DNA of 64,000 nucleotides, from NCBI RefSeq assembly GCF_901212495.1, contig NZ_CAAKNY010000084.1, positions 1-64,000 of the forward strand, written 5' to 3'. The stretch is from Collinsella aerofaciens (lineage in GTDB: Bacteria; Actinomycetota; Coriobacteriia; Coriobacteriales; Coriobacteriaceae). Position numbers and translations under genes: made by a program. Numbering within the stretch: the stretch's first letter is position 1; every line of letters starts with the position of its first letter. This document shows, in pieces, positions 46,335 through 54,823 of this stretch. The notes beneath the pieces are model-generated. The model was not told the origin of the DNA. It worked only from the letters and a program-made list of their open reading frames with translations, and did no database searches.

Positions 46335-46680
46335 CCGGTGGAGAACGACGTGGCGCGGAACGCGTGGAAGCAGGGCGTCGATGGTTCCGGCATCAAGATT
46401 GCCGTGCTCGACGATTAACCGATCGGAGACTATCCGGGGCTAGTGGATGCCGATATCACGCATCAGGTGGGCAGCTTCCGGGAATGGGATTCCGAGTAGA
46501 GGGCGAAGACCCGGTGCATCATCAACGGGAAGCCGATGATTGCTACTCTCCGGAGAGGCGAGGATAGTTGGCAGTATCCACCGGCACCAGTCTCGTATAC
46601 GAGGCCACCTATGCCGCAGCAGCCCGCGCAGAGGTATCCGCCGGTTCCCGCACCCCTCGCATGGTCGTCATTCACGGTAG
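46335..46680 (+). pseudogene. Subtilase-like protease remnant
   Basis: The frame reads VENDVARNAWKQGVDGSGIK followed by IAVLDD, the first catalytic Asp block of a subtilisin-family protease, and then hits TAA at 46417. The frame resumes (YPGLVDADITHQVGSFREWD), meets TAG at 46497, and a Pro/Gln-rich stretch follows. It is a multiply broken gene; the rest of the protease is absent. Confidence 0.55.
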
Positions 46681-46788
46681 GAAGAACACGGAAAGGGAAT
46701 AAACAATGGCCGAGGCCTGATCCGATGAGAATGGTGATTTGGATACAATTGGGTTCTTACCATTGTCTATGGAACCGGAGGTCGTGCG

Positions 46789-47484
46789 ATGGGCTATCTG
46801 GCATATATGCGGGCGAACCGTCCGGGCTGGAGTAGGATGCATTGGAGGAGCCGCAGCCGGGATGCGAGCATCGATCATTTCGGCGCCAAACACGAGGCAT
46901 TCGACCTGCCGATTCCATTGCTGCACACATGCGCGTCCAGTTATGCGTTCAATAATCATTCGGCAAGTACTGTGTCTTGCCGGTATTGCGCTCCGGTGCG
47001 GCCATTCCCCAGACAGATCGGCGACAAGGGGGACAGCAGCAGGCGTATGGACGTCAGCGTTTTGCGCGCCCCGTTCCCCATCACCGAAGACACCGGCCTC
47101 ACATCGTTCTCCACATGCTCGCTTGGTCATATCGACGACCCATCGTTCATGCCGCCCTACAACGGCAATCCGTCGCAGGCGATGGTGCGGTTGATGAACT
47201 CTTTCCGCATGAAGCCGGGTTGGATCGTATGGAACGGGTGTCTGCATGTGTGGGTGAACTCCCTGTGCTGGAAACAACTGCCGGATGCGAACGATGATTT
47301 CCGTTACGCCATAGGCGGCGTGCCTGCGACGTTGGAGCTTGAACTGTTCAAGGCATATCGCGTGTATTACGAGCAGTTGCGGTGTGAGCTGCCGTATCCG
47401 TATGCGGGACCCGTCTCGTGGCCGGATCAGTGCGATCCGCGGTTCCCTTTGCCGTCCGATCCGCGCTATGGTGCATATACGTAG
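46789..47484 (+). CDS. Hypothetical protein, 231 aa, in foreign-looking DNA
   Basis: An ATG with GGAGGT seven bases upstream opens a 231-codon frame rich in Arg, Trp, Cys and His, unlike neighbouring chromosomal genes. The C-terminal half (RMKPGWIVWNGCLHVWVNSL, then ...RYAIGGVPATLELELFK) looks protein-like; the N-terminal third is less convincing and may be frame-damaged. No family is recognised. It could be intact or partly decayed. Confidence 0.4.
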   Translation: MGYLAYMRANRPGWSRMHWRSRSRDASIDHFGAKHEAFDLPIPLLHTCASSYAFNNHSASTVSCRYCAPVRPFPRQIGDKGDSSRRMDVSVLRAPFPITEDTGLTSFSTCSLGHIDDPSFMPPYNGNPSQAMVRLMNSFRMKPGWIVWNGCLHVWVNSLCWKQLPDANDDFRYAIGGVPATLELELFKAYRVYYEQLRCELPYPYAGPVSWPDQCDPRFPLPSDPRYGAYT

Positions 47485-47534
47485 CGGGAGCGCATATAAG
47501 CAATATCCATGGCGAGAACTTGCTGAGAAAAATA

Positions 47535-47699
47535 TGATGACCAATCCGATGATGAATTCCCGGTCTGTATGGGCAGTATCCGAGCAAAACATACGGGCCA
47601 CAACCGAAATGGAACATGATGGCGATCATCGGCTTCGTCGCCTCGTTCCTCATCGGCCCGGTCGGTCTCATCCTCTGGCTCGTATGGAAAGACCAATGA
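47535..47699 (+). pseudogene. Frameshifted small Pro/Gln-rich membrane protein
   Basis: ATG at 47535 (MTNPMMNS) loses frame near 47560; the next frame gives YGQYPSKTYGPQPKWNM and a membrane helix (MAIIGFVASFLIGPVGLILW), ending at a TGA that overlaps the next ATG (ATGA at 47696). It would be an approximately 50-residue single-pass protein with a cytoplasmic Pro/Gln tail if a one-base shift is repaired. Confidence 0.45.
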
Positions 47700-48712
47700 G
47701 TTGGGCGGGTAGACGACGGCTGGCGGCATGCGCCGCGGCGATGGCGACGCTCGTCGCCATCGCCGCGGGACTCACCGGATGCACTCAACCCGTATGGTTC
47801 ACGCATCACGCCGATGCGGATACGAACGGGGCGAGCGCCGGCGGTACCGGAAATGGGACGTTTTCGGACTGGCCGCCATACGCGAAGAAAAGATACGACA
47901 TGGATGTCACACCCACAGCGAGGCAGATCTCGATAGCGAAGGCGCTGCTGAACGATCGACAGGAGCGGGACGCGAACGTCGCCGGTATGAAGGATGGTTG
48001 GCCCGACTCGCAACTGTTCCGTCTGGTCACGCTGGCGGAGACGCTGCTTGACCGGATGTCGGAGCGGTATGGTGTGGAATTCCGTGCATCAGAAGGATTC
48101 CACCGTCCGGAACTACTTGACCCGACATGGTGGATCAACGTGACGCCCGCATCGGGGCCGTTGCAAGGCGACGTGTTCGAAGTGGATTATATGGAAGGCG
48201 ATGGTGCCGACGGGAACGATCTCGGTCCGTATGTCGCGGACACGTATTTCACGGCGCTGCGCCGGGACGAATACAACGGTCATCTCACGGAACGGATCGA
48301 CCGGTTCCTTGCGGCGCATCCCGATCTCGACTGCGTTTACCGGATTAGCAGCCCCACCGGTCCGAAGAATGAGACCCAATGGCGGTTGTCGCCGTCCGCC
48401 GCCGTCGACGATCTCGCCTCGTATTTCGTTGGCAGCATGGAGATCTACATCTCCCCGGAAACCGTGACGGACCGTGAGCGATTTGCCGCATTCGCATCGG
48501 CGTTCATCACCGCCATGCGGAAAGATGGGCTGGACGTTCACTACGAGATCGTGCAGATCACACGCATCGACGGCGCCGAATTTACCATCGGGGCCGCACG
48601 GGACGCTATGCGCCATTCGACGGAGACGCCCGCGTGGGACTCCTGGTATACGGGAGGATTCACCGCCAGCGCGGACGCCTCAGCCCCCGAGATCATCAAG
48701 GATGGTGAATAA
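47696..48712 (+). CDS. Lipoprotein of unknown function, 338 aa
   Basis: The N-terminus MSWAGRRRLAACAAAM leads into a lipobox (LTGC, Cys about 29). The mature part of about 310 residues is acidic, with repeated aromatic patches and a two-lobed layout (about 60-200 and 200-330). No family is recognised. The ATG overlaps the previous stop; an upstream ATG at 47684 is possible. This is the only clearly intact gene in the decayed block 46303-49640. Confidence 0.6.
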   Translation: MSWAGRRRLAACAAAMATLVAIAAGLTGCTQPVWFTHHADADTNGASAGGTGNGTFSDWPPYAKKRYDMDVTPTARQISIAKALLNDRQERDANVAGMKDGWPDSQLFRLVTLAETLLDRMSERYGVEFRASEGFHRPELLDPTWWINVTPASGPLQGDVFEVDYMEGDGADGNDLGPYVADTYFTALRRDEYNGHLTERIDRFLAAHPDLDCVYRISSPTGPKNETQWRLSPSAAVDDLASYFVGSMEIYISPETVTDRERFAAFASAFITAMRKDGLDVHYEIVQITRIDGAEFTIGAARDAMRHSTETPAWDSWYTGGFTASADASAPEIIKDGE

Positions 48713-48714
48713 TC

Positions 48715-49065
48715 ATGGCCGTGGACGCGCGTGACCTCGCCGTACTGACGCATCTGACCTATCTCGATCCCGGCAACTCGTTCATCAACGACAAGGACCT
48801 CGGTTCCGAATCACCATAGTCGTCGAAGAACATCGACAACGACATCGCCAAACCGTTGTCGAAGATCCTCATCGGATACGATTCGAGTCTCAAACGCAAA
48901 GGCGACGACTCCGATACCGACAGGACCACGGGATCAGAATGGGCGCGTTCGGTCAGCAACGCCCGCACCGATTTGGATCCGAAACGGCTGATACTGGTGG
49001 ACGCGATGGGCAACGGGTCGTCCCACCATCATCGTGACCATGGCGTTCCGTCGTCTCCTGCATGA
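48715..49065 (+). pseudogene. Broken gene with an in-frame amber codon
   Basis: Starts two bases after the lipoprotein stop: MAVDARDLAVLTHLTYLDPG resembles the opening of Mbeg1-like/DUF2974 hydrolases. TAG at 48817-48819 interrupts the frame, which then continues without stops to 49063 (LSKILIGYDSS ... PKRLILVDAMGNG). The lipase-type nucleophile region expected further on is absent. Confidence 0.5.
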
Positions 49066-49613
49066 GTAGAACAACGCGTTCTTCACGTCGAAGTACAGGG
49101 CGGGCGATGAGGTTCCTCCGTAATGAATCACTCCGATGGGAACGAAGTCACGCCAACGCCCAGCGTCCACGCGGGAATCGCTGCGGCGGTTCCCGTCACT
49201 GGCATCCGAATTCCATCCGAGCGTTCGGCCAACGATCTCGTATATGGTCTTGACGTCGCCGCTGTCGGGTCCGTCCACGGCGATCACGCGATGGCCGTTC
49301 ATGTCCTGCGACGTGAGATTACCTGATGTGATCTGGGCGGCGAGTCCTTCGCGGATCACCGCCGCTATGCGCTTCACCGTCTCCGCCGGCCAATCATTGC
49401 AATCATCGTCTATTCCCTCCCCTGTTCAATGCACCGTGACGCTCTCGATGATCGTATGGATCCGCTTGAGGCCATCCATCGCGGTCGGACCGGTCTCCGT
49501 CCAACAATGAGCCGATGTCGTGAGTCTGGCGGCGAGTCGACGGCATGCACGTGCTCGGGGTCATTCCAGTCGACCTTGGTGGGTGCGTCGGACGGGGGCT
49601 GTGGTTTTGTCAA
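49060..49613 (-). pseudogene. Decayed opposite-strand genes
   Basis: On the minus strand, fragments MTKPQPPSDAPTKVDWNDPE, then (after a frameshift) TGPTAMDGLKRIHTIIESVT ending in TGA, and WPAETVKRIAAVIREGLAAQ continuing to about 49060. They look like two small genes joined tail to head and damaged by frameshifts. No family is recognised. Confidence 0.4.
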
Positions 49614-49683
49614 CCAGTGGCTCTGCTTATTTTCAGTGTATTCTCTCTTGATGCTTTGTGGTTCTATTAATCAAGTTGCGCGC

Positions 49684-49743
49684 AATCTTGCTCTCTCGTT
49701 AATCAAGAATCAATATAATCTTGATTAGTAAAAGAGCAAGATT
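49684..49743 (+). promoter_or_regulatory. Nested palindromic promoter/operator
   Basis: The outer arms AATCTTGCTCT (49684-49694) and AGAGCAAGATT (49733-49743) are perfect complements; the inner arms TAATCAAGA (49700-49708) and TCTTGATTA (49719-49727) are too. A TATAAT (49714-49719) sits in the centre, and the ribosome site GGAGAA follows at once. A regulator binding here, possibly the ATPase product itself or a distant protein, would block transcription. Confidence 0.55.
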
Positions 49744-49751
49744 GGAGAACC

Positions 49752-51104
49752 ATGGCATTCAACGACCTGGTGGCCCAGAAAATAAAGGACTTTGAGCAAC
49801 AGGGAGTTCCGCAGGTCTTTGAGCGAGACCTTGATCTGGGAAACCCACAGGAGCCAAAGCACGACAACATCGTACATGTGATTGTGGGAACCCGTCGTTG
49901 TGGAAAGACGTATCGCCTGTACCAGGAGATGCGGCGGCTTCAGGATCAAGGTATCGAGCTTGACCGGATGCTTTACTTTAATTTTGAAGATGAGCGCTTG
50001 CGTCCGTATGAGCCATCGCTGCTCGCGGATGTGCTCGATACATTCCATGCGCTATATCCTGCTGCTCGAGGCGAGGGCGCCTACCTTTTCTTTGACGAGA
50101 TCCAGGAAGTTCCCGAATGGGGTGCGTTTCTGCGTCGTGTGGTTGATACGGAAAAAGCGACCGTTTACGTGACGGGATCTTCTTCTAAGATGCTGTCCTC
50201 AGAACTTAAGAGTGAGTTCAGGGGCCGTTCTCTTGTAAGAGAGCTTTTTCCGTTGAGTTTTTCGGAATACGTCCGATATAAGACGGGGAGCGTTCCTGAG
50301 CCGGATGCGCCCTCTTCCCCGAGCGATGCAGCGTTGCTTCGACATCATCTGATCGGATATCTTGAGCGAGGAGGGTTCATCGCGACACTTGAGCAGACGC
50401 CCGCGGACGCGATTCAGCTGCTACAGGAATATGCTTCGCGAACGGTCGCCATGGATGTCGTTGAGCGCTACGACGTCAAGAACCCTCGCCTGGCCTCACT
50501 GTTCCTGACGCGGTCTATGGCATCTTCTGGACGAGAGCTGTCAGTGAACAAGGTGTACAACGAGTTCAAGAGCAGACAGATACCCGTCAGCCGTAATTCG
50601 CTCAGCGATTTACTCGAGTATTACGAGGATGCCTACCTGTTGTTTTCGGTGCCGGAGTTCACACGTTCACTTGCAAATAATACGCGGTCTGCGTCTAAGG
50701 TCTACGCTGTCGATCCTGCGATGTTTGGAGCATTCTCTCCTGCATCGGCATTGGACCAGGGCCAGAGGCTCGAGACCGCAGTGTTCAACGCGCTAAGAAG
50801 AAGGACTTCCGCGGTGGGGATCGGATCGGTCTACCGCCTGCTGATCAAAGAGAAGAGCAAAAGCCATGAGGTGGACTTTGTGGCTGGGGACGCACTTCTC
50901 ATGCGGGCTTATAGCCTGATTCAGGTGAGTGTGGATATGGCAAACGAGAAAACGCGCGAGCGCGAAATTGCCGCGCTTGATGCCTCGATGGCCCAGTTCG
51001 ATCTTGGCGAGTCGGCAATCGTTACCATGGATGAGCAGGCCGATATTCCATGCGAGCACGGTGTGGTACACGTTGTGCCCGCATGGAAGTGGCTTCTTGC
51101 CTAA
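49752..51104 (+). CDS. AAA_14/DUF4143-type ATPase
   Basis: A 450-residue protein. The N-terminal AAA_14 domain has GTRRCGKTYRLYQEM (Walker A near residue 47) and YLFFDEIQEVPEW (Walker B near 115), with TGSSSKML as sensor 1. The C-terminal DUF4143 part runs about 200-440, including the nuclease-like VYRLLIKEKSKSHEVDFVAG. Members are widespread and poorly understood, often horizontally transferred. It is monocistronic, with an AT-rich nested-palindrome promoter unlike its neighbours. Confidence 0.85.
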   Translation: MAFNDLVAQKIKDFEQQGVPQVFERDLDLGNPQEPKHDNIVHVIVGTRRCGKTYRLYQEMRRLQDQGIELDRMLYFNFEDERLRPYEPSLLADVLDTFHALYPAARGEGAYLFFDEIQEVPEWGAFLRRVVDTEKATVYVTGSSSKMLSSELKSEFRGRSLVRELFPLSFSEYVRYKTGSVPEPDAPSSPSDAALLRHHLIGYLERGGFIATLEQTPADAIQLLQEYASRTVAMDVVERYDVKNPRLASLFLTRSMASSGRELSVNKVYNEFKSRQIPVSRNSLSDLLEYYEDAYLLFSVPEFTRSLANNTRSASKVYAVDPAMFGAFSPASALDQGQRLETAVFNALRRRTSAVGIGSVYRLLIKEKSKSHEVDFVAGDALLMRAYSLIQVSVDMANEKTREREIAALDASMAQFDLGESAIVTMDEQADIPCEHGVVHVVPAWKWLLA

Positions 51105-51156
51105 TCCTTAAAGTAGCTAAAAAGCCCCAAAAAAGACTGCCCTGGGTCGTGGACAG

Positions 51157-52659
51157 CTAGTTCTGGGCCTTGATGCTCGGCAGGAGAATCTGGGCGAGGT
51201 AGTCGGTCTCGAGTTTGGTCGCGGCGTCTGCCTTGCCGTCTTTACCGACCAGGTCGTTTTTGATCTGGTTGTATGTGTAGCGGTTGCCGGTCGTGAGCTC
51301 GACAAGCTCAATCGCCGTATCCATGGGGTAGGTCGACACAGGGTTCTGCGTGCGCCCGTTGATGGTTTGAGGGACCACATACGGATAGACAGGACCGCTC
51401 GCATAGACGGTGTAGCCGTTGCCCAGGCTGACTGTGCCCAAAACTGTATCGCCGCCGTCGGGGGTAAAGGTCTCGCCGTCGCGCACCGCGACGAGCGTCA
51501 CGAGCGGTGTGTTGGCGTCGCCGTCCAGATAAACGCACAGCGTGCTGCCGTTTTGCCAGGTCGCAACCTTGCCGTACCACTCGACGGGAATATCGAGCTG
51601 GTAGAGGTCGGTTGCCTTGTGGCGAGCGTCAGCATCACGGGATGCCTGTGCCTTGCTTGCGCTTACGGCGTTGGCGGCGGCAGCGCGGCGCGTAATTGCC
51701 GCCTGCTGGAGTATCTTTGCCGCGGCGGCAGAGCTCGCGCCGCCTTCCTCGGCATACTTGGCGGCGGCATCGATCTGGTCGTCAGTCACCGTGTCGGCCG
51801 AAGGCACCTTGAGCTTAAAGGTGGCCTGGGCACTCAAATCCTGTCCATCGCTCTTAATGGTGACCTGCGCCTTGGTGGTCGGGACAGTGTAGATGGTGCC
51901 GTCTTCCGCGATGGGGGATCCAGCAATGGAGAGCGTGTAATCGCCGGGAAGCAGCTTAATGCCGCGACCATGCTCGTCAACGTAGAGCGTTTCGCTCACG
52001 GAAGAACCGTCGGAATCCTGCCCGCTCACCTGTACGGGAATCTTGGAGCCGGTTGAGCAGTCGAGGCCCGCAGCATGCACGCCAATCTGCACCGACATCA
52101 TCGTGTGCGCACTGGCGGCGGCAGCGGCAGCCTGCTCTCGCTGATATCCGTTCCAGGCAGCATAGCCTGCGCCGCCGGCGACGAGCGCGACGGCCACAAC
52201 GCCGGCAACCATCAGGTTGCGGCGCCTGGGCGGTATCTTACGATGACGAACCTCGGCTTCGCGTGCCGAAGGAACGGACGGAAGGGGAATATCACCCATG
52301 GCGATGGTCTCGTCTACGACAGGCGCAGAGCCTAAGCCGGGGAGCTCGCGGGTCAGCGAATCTTCGGCCGGCAAGCTGTCGAGCAAGATGGTTTCCTCGC
52401 TCGTGTCGGATTCGGGCTGGTCGTCGGCCTCGCATTCGGATTCCTCGTGCCCCGCTTCGTCTTCGGTGGGCGCGGCGCCATCGTCTTTTGCATCCTGATC
52501 ATCGGGCTGTGCCTCGATTTCCGGCTCATCCTGCGCATCAACGCTCGAATCGTCAAACGCAATCTCGGCCAGCGCGATCTGGTCTAGGCTCTCCAGGGCC
52601 TCGGCACACGCTTCTGCATCTTGGGCCGCATCCTCTTGGCCTATCGTCTCATCTTTCAT
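51157..52659 (-). CDS. Large acidic single-pass membrane protein, 500 aa
   Basis: The cytoplasmic N-terminal 150 residues are strongly acidic (Asp/Glu/Gln-rich), followed by a basic RHRKIPPRRRN and one membrane helix (about 153-172). The external part of about 325 residues has a carboxypeptidase-like or Ig-like beta region (KLLPGDYTLSIAG), an Ala-rich helical linker and a C-terminal beta domain. No named family is recognised. GGGGGAT precedes the ATG. It may be a surface or regulatory protein; nothing nearby fixes its role. Confidence 0.7.
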   Translation of the reverse strand: MKDETIGQEDAAQDAEACAEALESLDQIALAEIAFDDSSVDAQDEPEIEAQPDDQDAKDDGAAPTEDEAGHEESECEADDQPESDTSEETILLDSLPAEDSLTRELPGLGSAPVVDETIAMGDIPLPSVPSAREAEVRHRKIPPRRRNLMVAGVVAVALVAGGAGYAAWNGYQREQAAAAAASAHTMMSVQIGVHAAGLDCSTGSKIPVQVSGQDSDGSSVSETLYVDEHGRGIKLLPGDYTLSIAGSPIAEDGTIYTVPTTKAQVTIKSDGQDLSAQATFKLKVPSADTVTDDQIDAAAKYAEEGGASSAAAAKILQQAAITRRAAAANAVSASKAQASRDADARHKATDLYQLDIPVEWYGKVATWQNGSTLCVYLDGDANTPLVTLVAVRDGETFTPDGGDTVLGTVSLGNGYTVYASGPVYPYVVPQTINGRTQNPVSTYPMDTAIELVELTTGNRYTYNQIKNDLVGKDGKADAATKLETDYLAQILLPSIKAQN

Positions 52660-52790
52660 ATATCCCCCAAGCTCGATATCGGGACAACAATGTACCCAAA
52701 ATTGGCGTCATATAGGGCCGTCAGGCGGTTGGAAATCTGATTTTATCTGTGCGAGAGGTTTTGAATATGTGCGTGAATGCGCGCAACAAC

Positions 52791-52828
52791 AAAACGCCCC
52801 GGAAAGCAGGCGAATCGCTTTCCGGGGC
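52791..52828 (-). terminator. Terminator of the DUF5692 gene
   Basis: GCCCCGGAAAGC/GCTTTCCGGGGC with a 9-base loop; the minus-strand side continues with GTTTTGTTGTTG. Confidence 0.8.
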
Positions 52829-52896
52829 TGCGCATGACGCGCGATTGCGGCATCGGCTAAGTTTGCCTACATCCAAATGCGGACGGAATAAACACG

Positions 52897-53904
52897 TTAC
52901 TCGGCGTGTGCGTAATCAACCTTGGCGCGGCGGGCGGTGGCCTTCTCCCAATCGCTGGTGCCCTCAAAGACATCTTGCTTGTAGGGGTTGCGGCCGAGCT
53001 TCTTGGCGCGGTAGATGATGTAGATGATCGCTGCGATGTTGACGACCAGTGCGGCGATCGAGACCGCGGTGGCGGCGCCGGGGTCGAGCGTGGAGTGGGT
53101 CACAAAGATGGACTCCTCCTGGAAGTAGGGGAACACCTGGGCAAACATGCACCAAATGGCCAGCGTAAAGGCACGGTTCTGGATCCAGCCGCCCTTGTTC
53201 CAGATAAAGGCGGCGACGGTGGGCGCCAGCAGCAGCGCAAAGCCGCAGAACCAGGAGTGGGTGGGCAGGCAGTTGTAGGTGTAGCAGAAGTTCCAGATAT
53301 CGTAGGCGATGATGTAGACCCAGGTCATGTCGGGCCACAGCATGTCGGTCTTGTCCTCGGAGGCGTAGACGCTCCACCAACCGGTCATGCAGAAGATGTT
53401 GATGATACCGGCGATGCCGTTGAACACGTTGTTCCAACCGGCCAGCTGCGTAGCACCTTCGGAGGTGACCCAGGTGGACTGACCCAGGACAAAGAAGTGA
53501 TAGGCGCTCTCAAAGTCGGACACGACGGCGATCATGATGTTGATGGCCACGATCACAAACGGCCACGCGCGGAACCAATGCGCCTTGCCGATCTTGCCCC
53601 ACTGGTACTTAATGGCAATGAAGCCCCAGCAACCGGCAAGCGCCGCGTATACCTTGGCGTAGTGGAACCAGCTGTTCTGATACACATGGGTGGGGTTGGT
53701 GAGCGCCCACTCGGCACCCTGCGAAACGCCGATGGCGATGGCGACGCAGTAGATGGTCATGGCCAGCGGAGCCACGCCAAAGATGATAGCCGCGCCGAGC
53801 TTGGTGCGGCGGCCGACCTCGTTGAGCACGATCAGGCCGATAAAGACCATGGCCCAGCCGACCCAGTGGATAAGGGTATTGCTACCCCAAACATCGAACA
53901 GCAT
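52897..53904 (-). CDS. DUF5692-family membrane protein
   Basis: A 335-residue polytopic protein with about nine or ten hydrophobic segments and many Trp (WVGWAMVFIG, DIWNFCYTYNCLPTHSWFCG), matching the DUF5692 family as I recall it. The function is unknown; the aromatic-rich core suggests a transporter or sensor. AAGGAG precedes the ATG. It is encoded next to, and in the same direction as, the TetR regulator gene, which is a plausible controller. Confidence 0.75.
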   Translation of the reverse strand: MLFDVWGSNTLIHWVGWAMVFIGLIVLNEVGRRTKLGAAIIFGVAPLAMTIYCVAIAIGVSQGAEWALTNPTHVYQNSWFHYAKVYAALAGCWGFIAIKYQWGKIGKAHWFRAWPFVIVAINIMIAVVSDFESAYHFFVLGQSTWVTSEGATQLAGWNNVFNGIAGIINIFCMTGWWSVYASEDKTDMLWPDMTWVYIIAYDIWNFCYTYNCLPTHSWFCGFALLLAPTVAAFIWNKGGWIQNRAFTLAIWCMFAQVFPYFQEESIFVTHSTLDPGAATAVSIAALVVNIAAIIYIIYRAKKLGRNPYKQDVFEGTSDWEKATARRAKVDYAHAE

Positions 53905-53967
53905 GCTGCTCTCCTTTCACACGCCCGCGGCCCCTCTTCCGATCGCGGACAGTTTGGCCAAATGTCG

Positions 53968-54630
53968 TCAGTTCCGGGGCTTGCGCTCCGGATACTTGGC
54001 GGTGTAGCCCTCGATGTGGAGCGTCGAGGCGATGATTTCCTTGACCGTCTCGTCGGGCACATCGGGGTGCGTGCGGATATACATCAACAACCCCATGATG
54101 AGGGTGTAGAACGTCTCGTAGACATGGTCGATGCGTAGCTCGTGATGGGCGACAAAATCCACCACGGTGGTGTCGCAGATATACTGCGCCACGCGCTGGA
54201 CCACGTTGTGCAAAAAGCCGCCGTAGAGTGCGCCGCTGCTCGAGGTGAGTGTGCTCGGCAGCTCGTGGCCGCTGGCGACCAGGCGCTTAAAGAGCGGAGC
54301 GACAGTGTCGAGTGCGCCCTCGATATCACCGACGACGCGGCTGGCATTCCACTGCTCGAGCTCGGCGATAAAACCGTCGATCGCATCGTCCATCACGGCG
54401 GTGACGGCGGCGTCCATATCGGCGAAGTAGTGGTAGAACAGCGAGCGCGTGCAGCCGGCTCGCTTGGTCACGGCCGAGACAGATAGATGCGACACGCCCA
54501 GCTCGGAGCTTACGGTGCGCACGGCGGCGAGGATCTCGCGACGGCGTTCGTCGCCCGTCAGGCGCTTTGCCGCGCTATCGGATGCGGGGACGGCATCGAC
54601 CACAGAGGTATCTGCTGTGTTGTTGCCCAT
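53968..54630 (-). CDS. TetR-family transcriptional regulator
   Basis: A 220-residue regulator. The N-terminal helix-turn-helix spans about 22-75 (RRREILAAVRTVSSELG, SVSAVTKRAGCTRSLFYHYF); the C-terminal ligand domain fills the rest. The start at 54630 follows AAAGGCGGC. It is divergent from the iron-sulfur flavoprotein operon, with an inverted repeat in the shared promoter, so it likely controls that operon and perhaps DUF5692. Confidence 0.9.
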   Translation of the reverse strand: MGNNTADTSVVDAVPASDSAAKRLTGDERRREILAAVRTVSSELGVSHLSVSAVTKRAGCTRSLFYHYFADMDAAVTAVMDDAIDGFIAELEQWNASRVVGDIEGALDTVAPLFKRLVASGHELPSTLTSSSGALYGGFLHNVVQRVAQYICDTTVVDFVAHHELRIDHVYETFYTLIMGLLMYIRTHPDVPDETVKEIIASTLHIEGYTAKYPERKPRN

Positions 54631-54685
54631 GAGTTTGCCGCCTTTCATCCGTTTGAGCCCGACCATTCGCCTAACAGTCTTGAAT

Positions 54686-54731
54686 ATTGTTGACGGTTCG
54701 TCAATACTATTTTTGACACAATGTCAACAAT
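54686..54731. promoter_or_regulatory. Inverted repeat between TetR and flavoprotein genes
   Basis: ATTGTTGAC (54686-54694) and GTCAACAAT (54723-54731) are perfect complements, 28 bp apart, with further TTGAC/GTCAA half-sites (GTCAATA, TTTTGACACAATGTCAA) between them. They are probable TetR-regulator operators overlapping both promoters. Confidence 0.55.
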
Positions 54732-54745
54732 GGCAGGTGAACGGC

Positions 54746-54823
54746 ATGGGAGCATGCACGGCCTGCAAAAAAGAGGGGTGCCGCGGCCTCGCCGGGCTGC
54801 GGCAAGAGAAGGGACAACCATGA
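54746..54823 (+). CDS. 25-residue Cys-rich mini-protein coupled to the flavoprotein
   Basis: ATG at 54746 with AGGTGA upstream encodes a 25-residue peptide MGACTACKKEGCRGLAGLRQ plus five residues, with cysteines at positions 4, 7 and 12. Its TGA overlaps the ATG of the next gene (ATGA), the usual sign of translational coupling. It could be a small metal- or cluster-binding protein, or a leader peptide controlling the next gene. It is too short for statistical support; ribosome site, overlap and the CxxC pattern are the evidence. Confidence 0.5.
   Translation: MGACTACKKEGCRGLAGLRQEKGQP

Noticed and set aside
48817-48819. Amber codon as a recoded residue
   Set aside because: It sits in a block with other frameshifts and stops, no recoding machinery is seen, and decay explains it.
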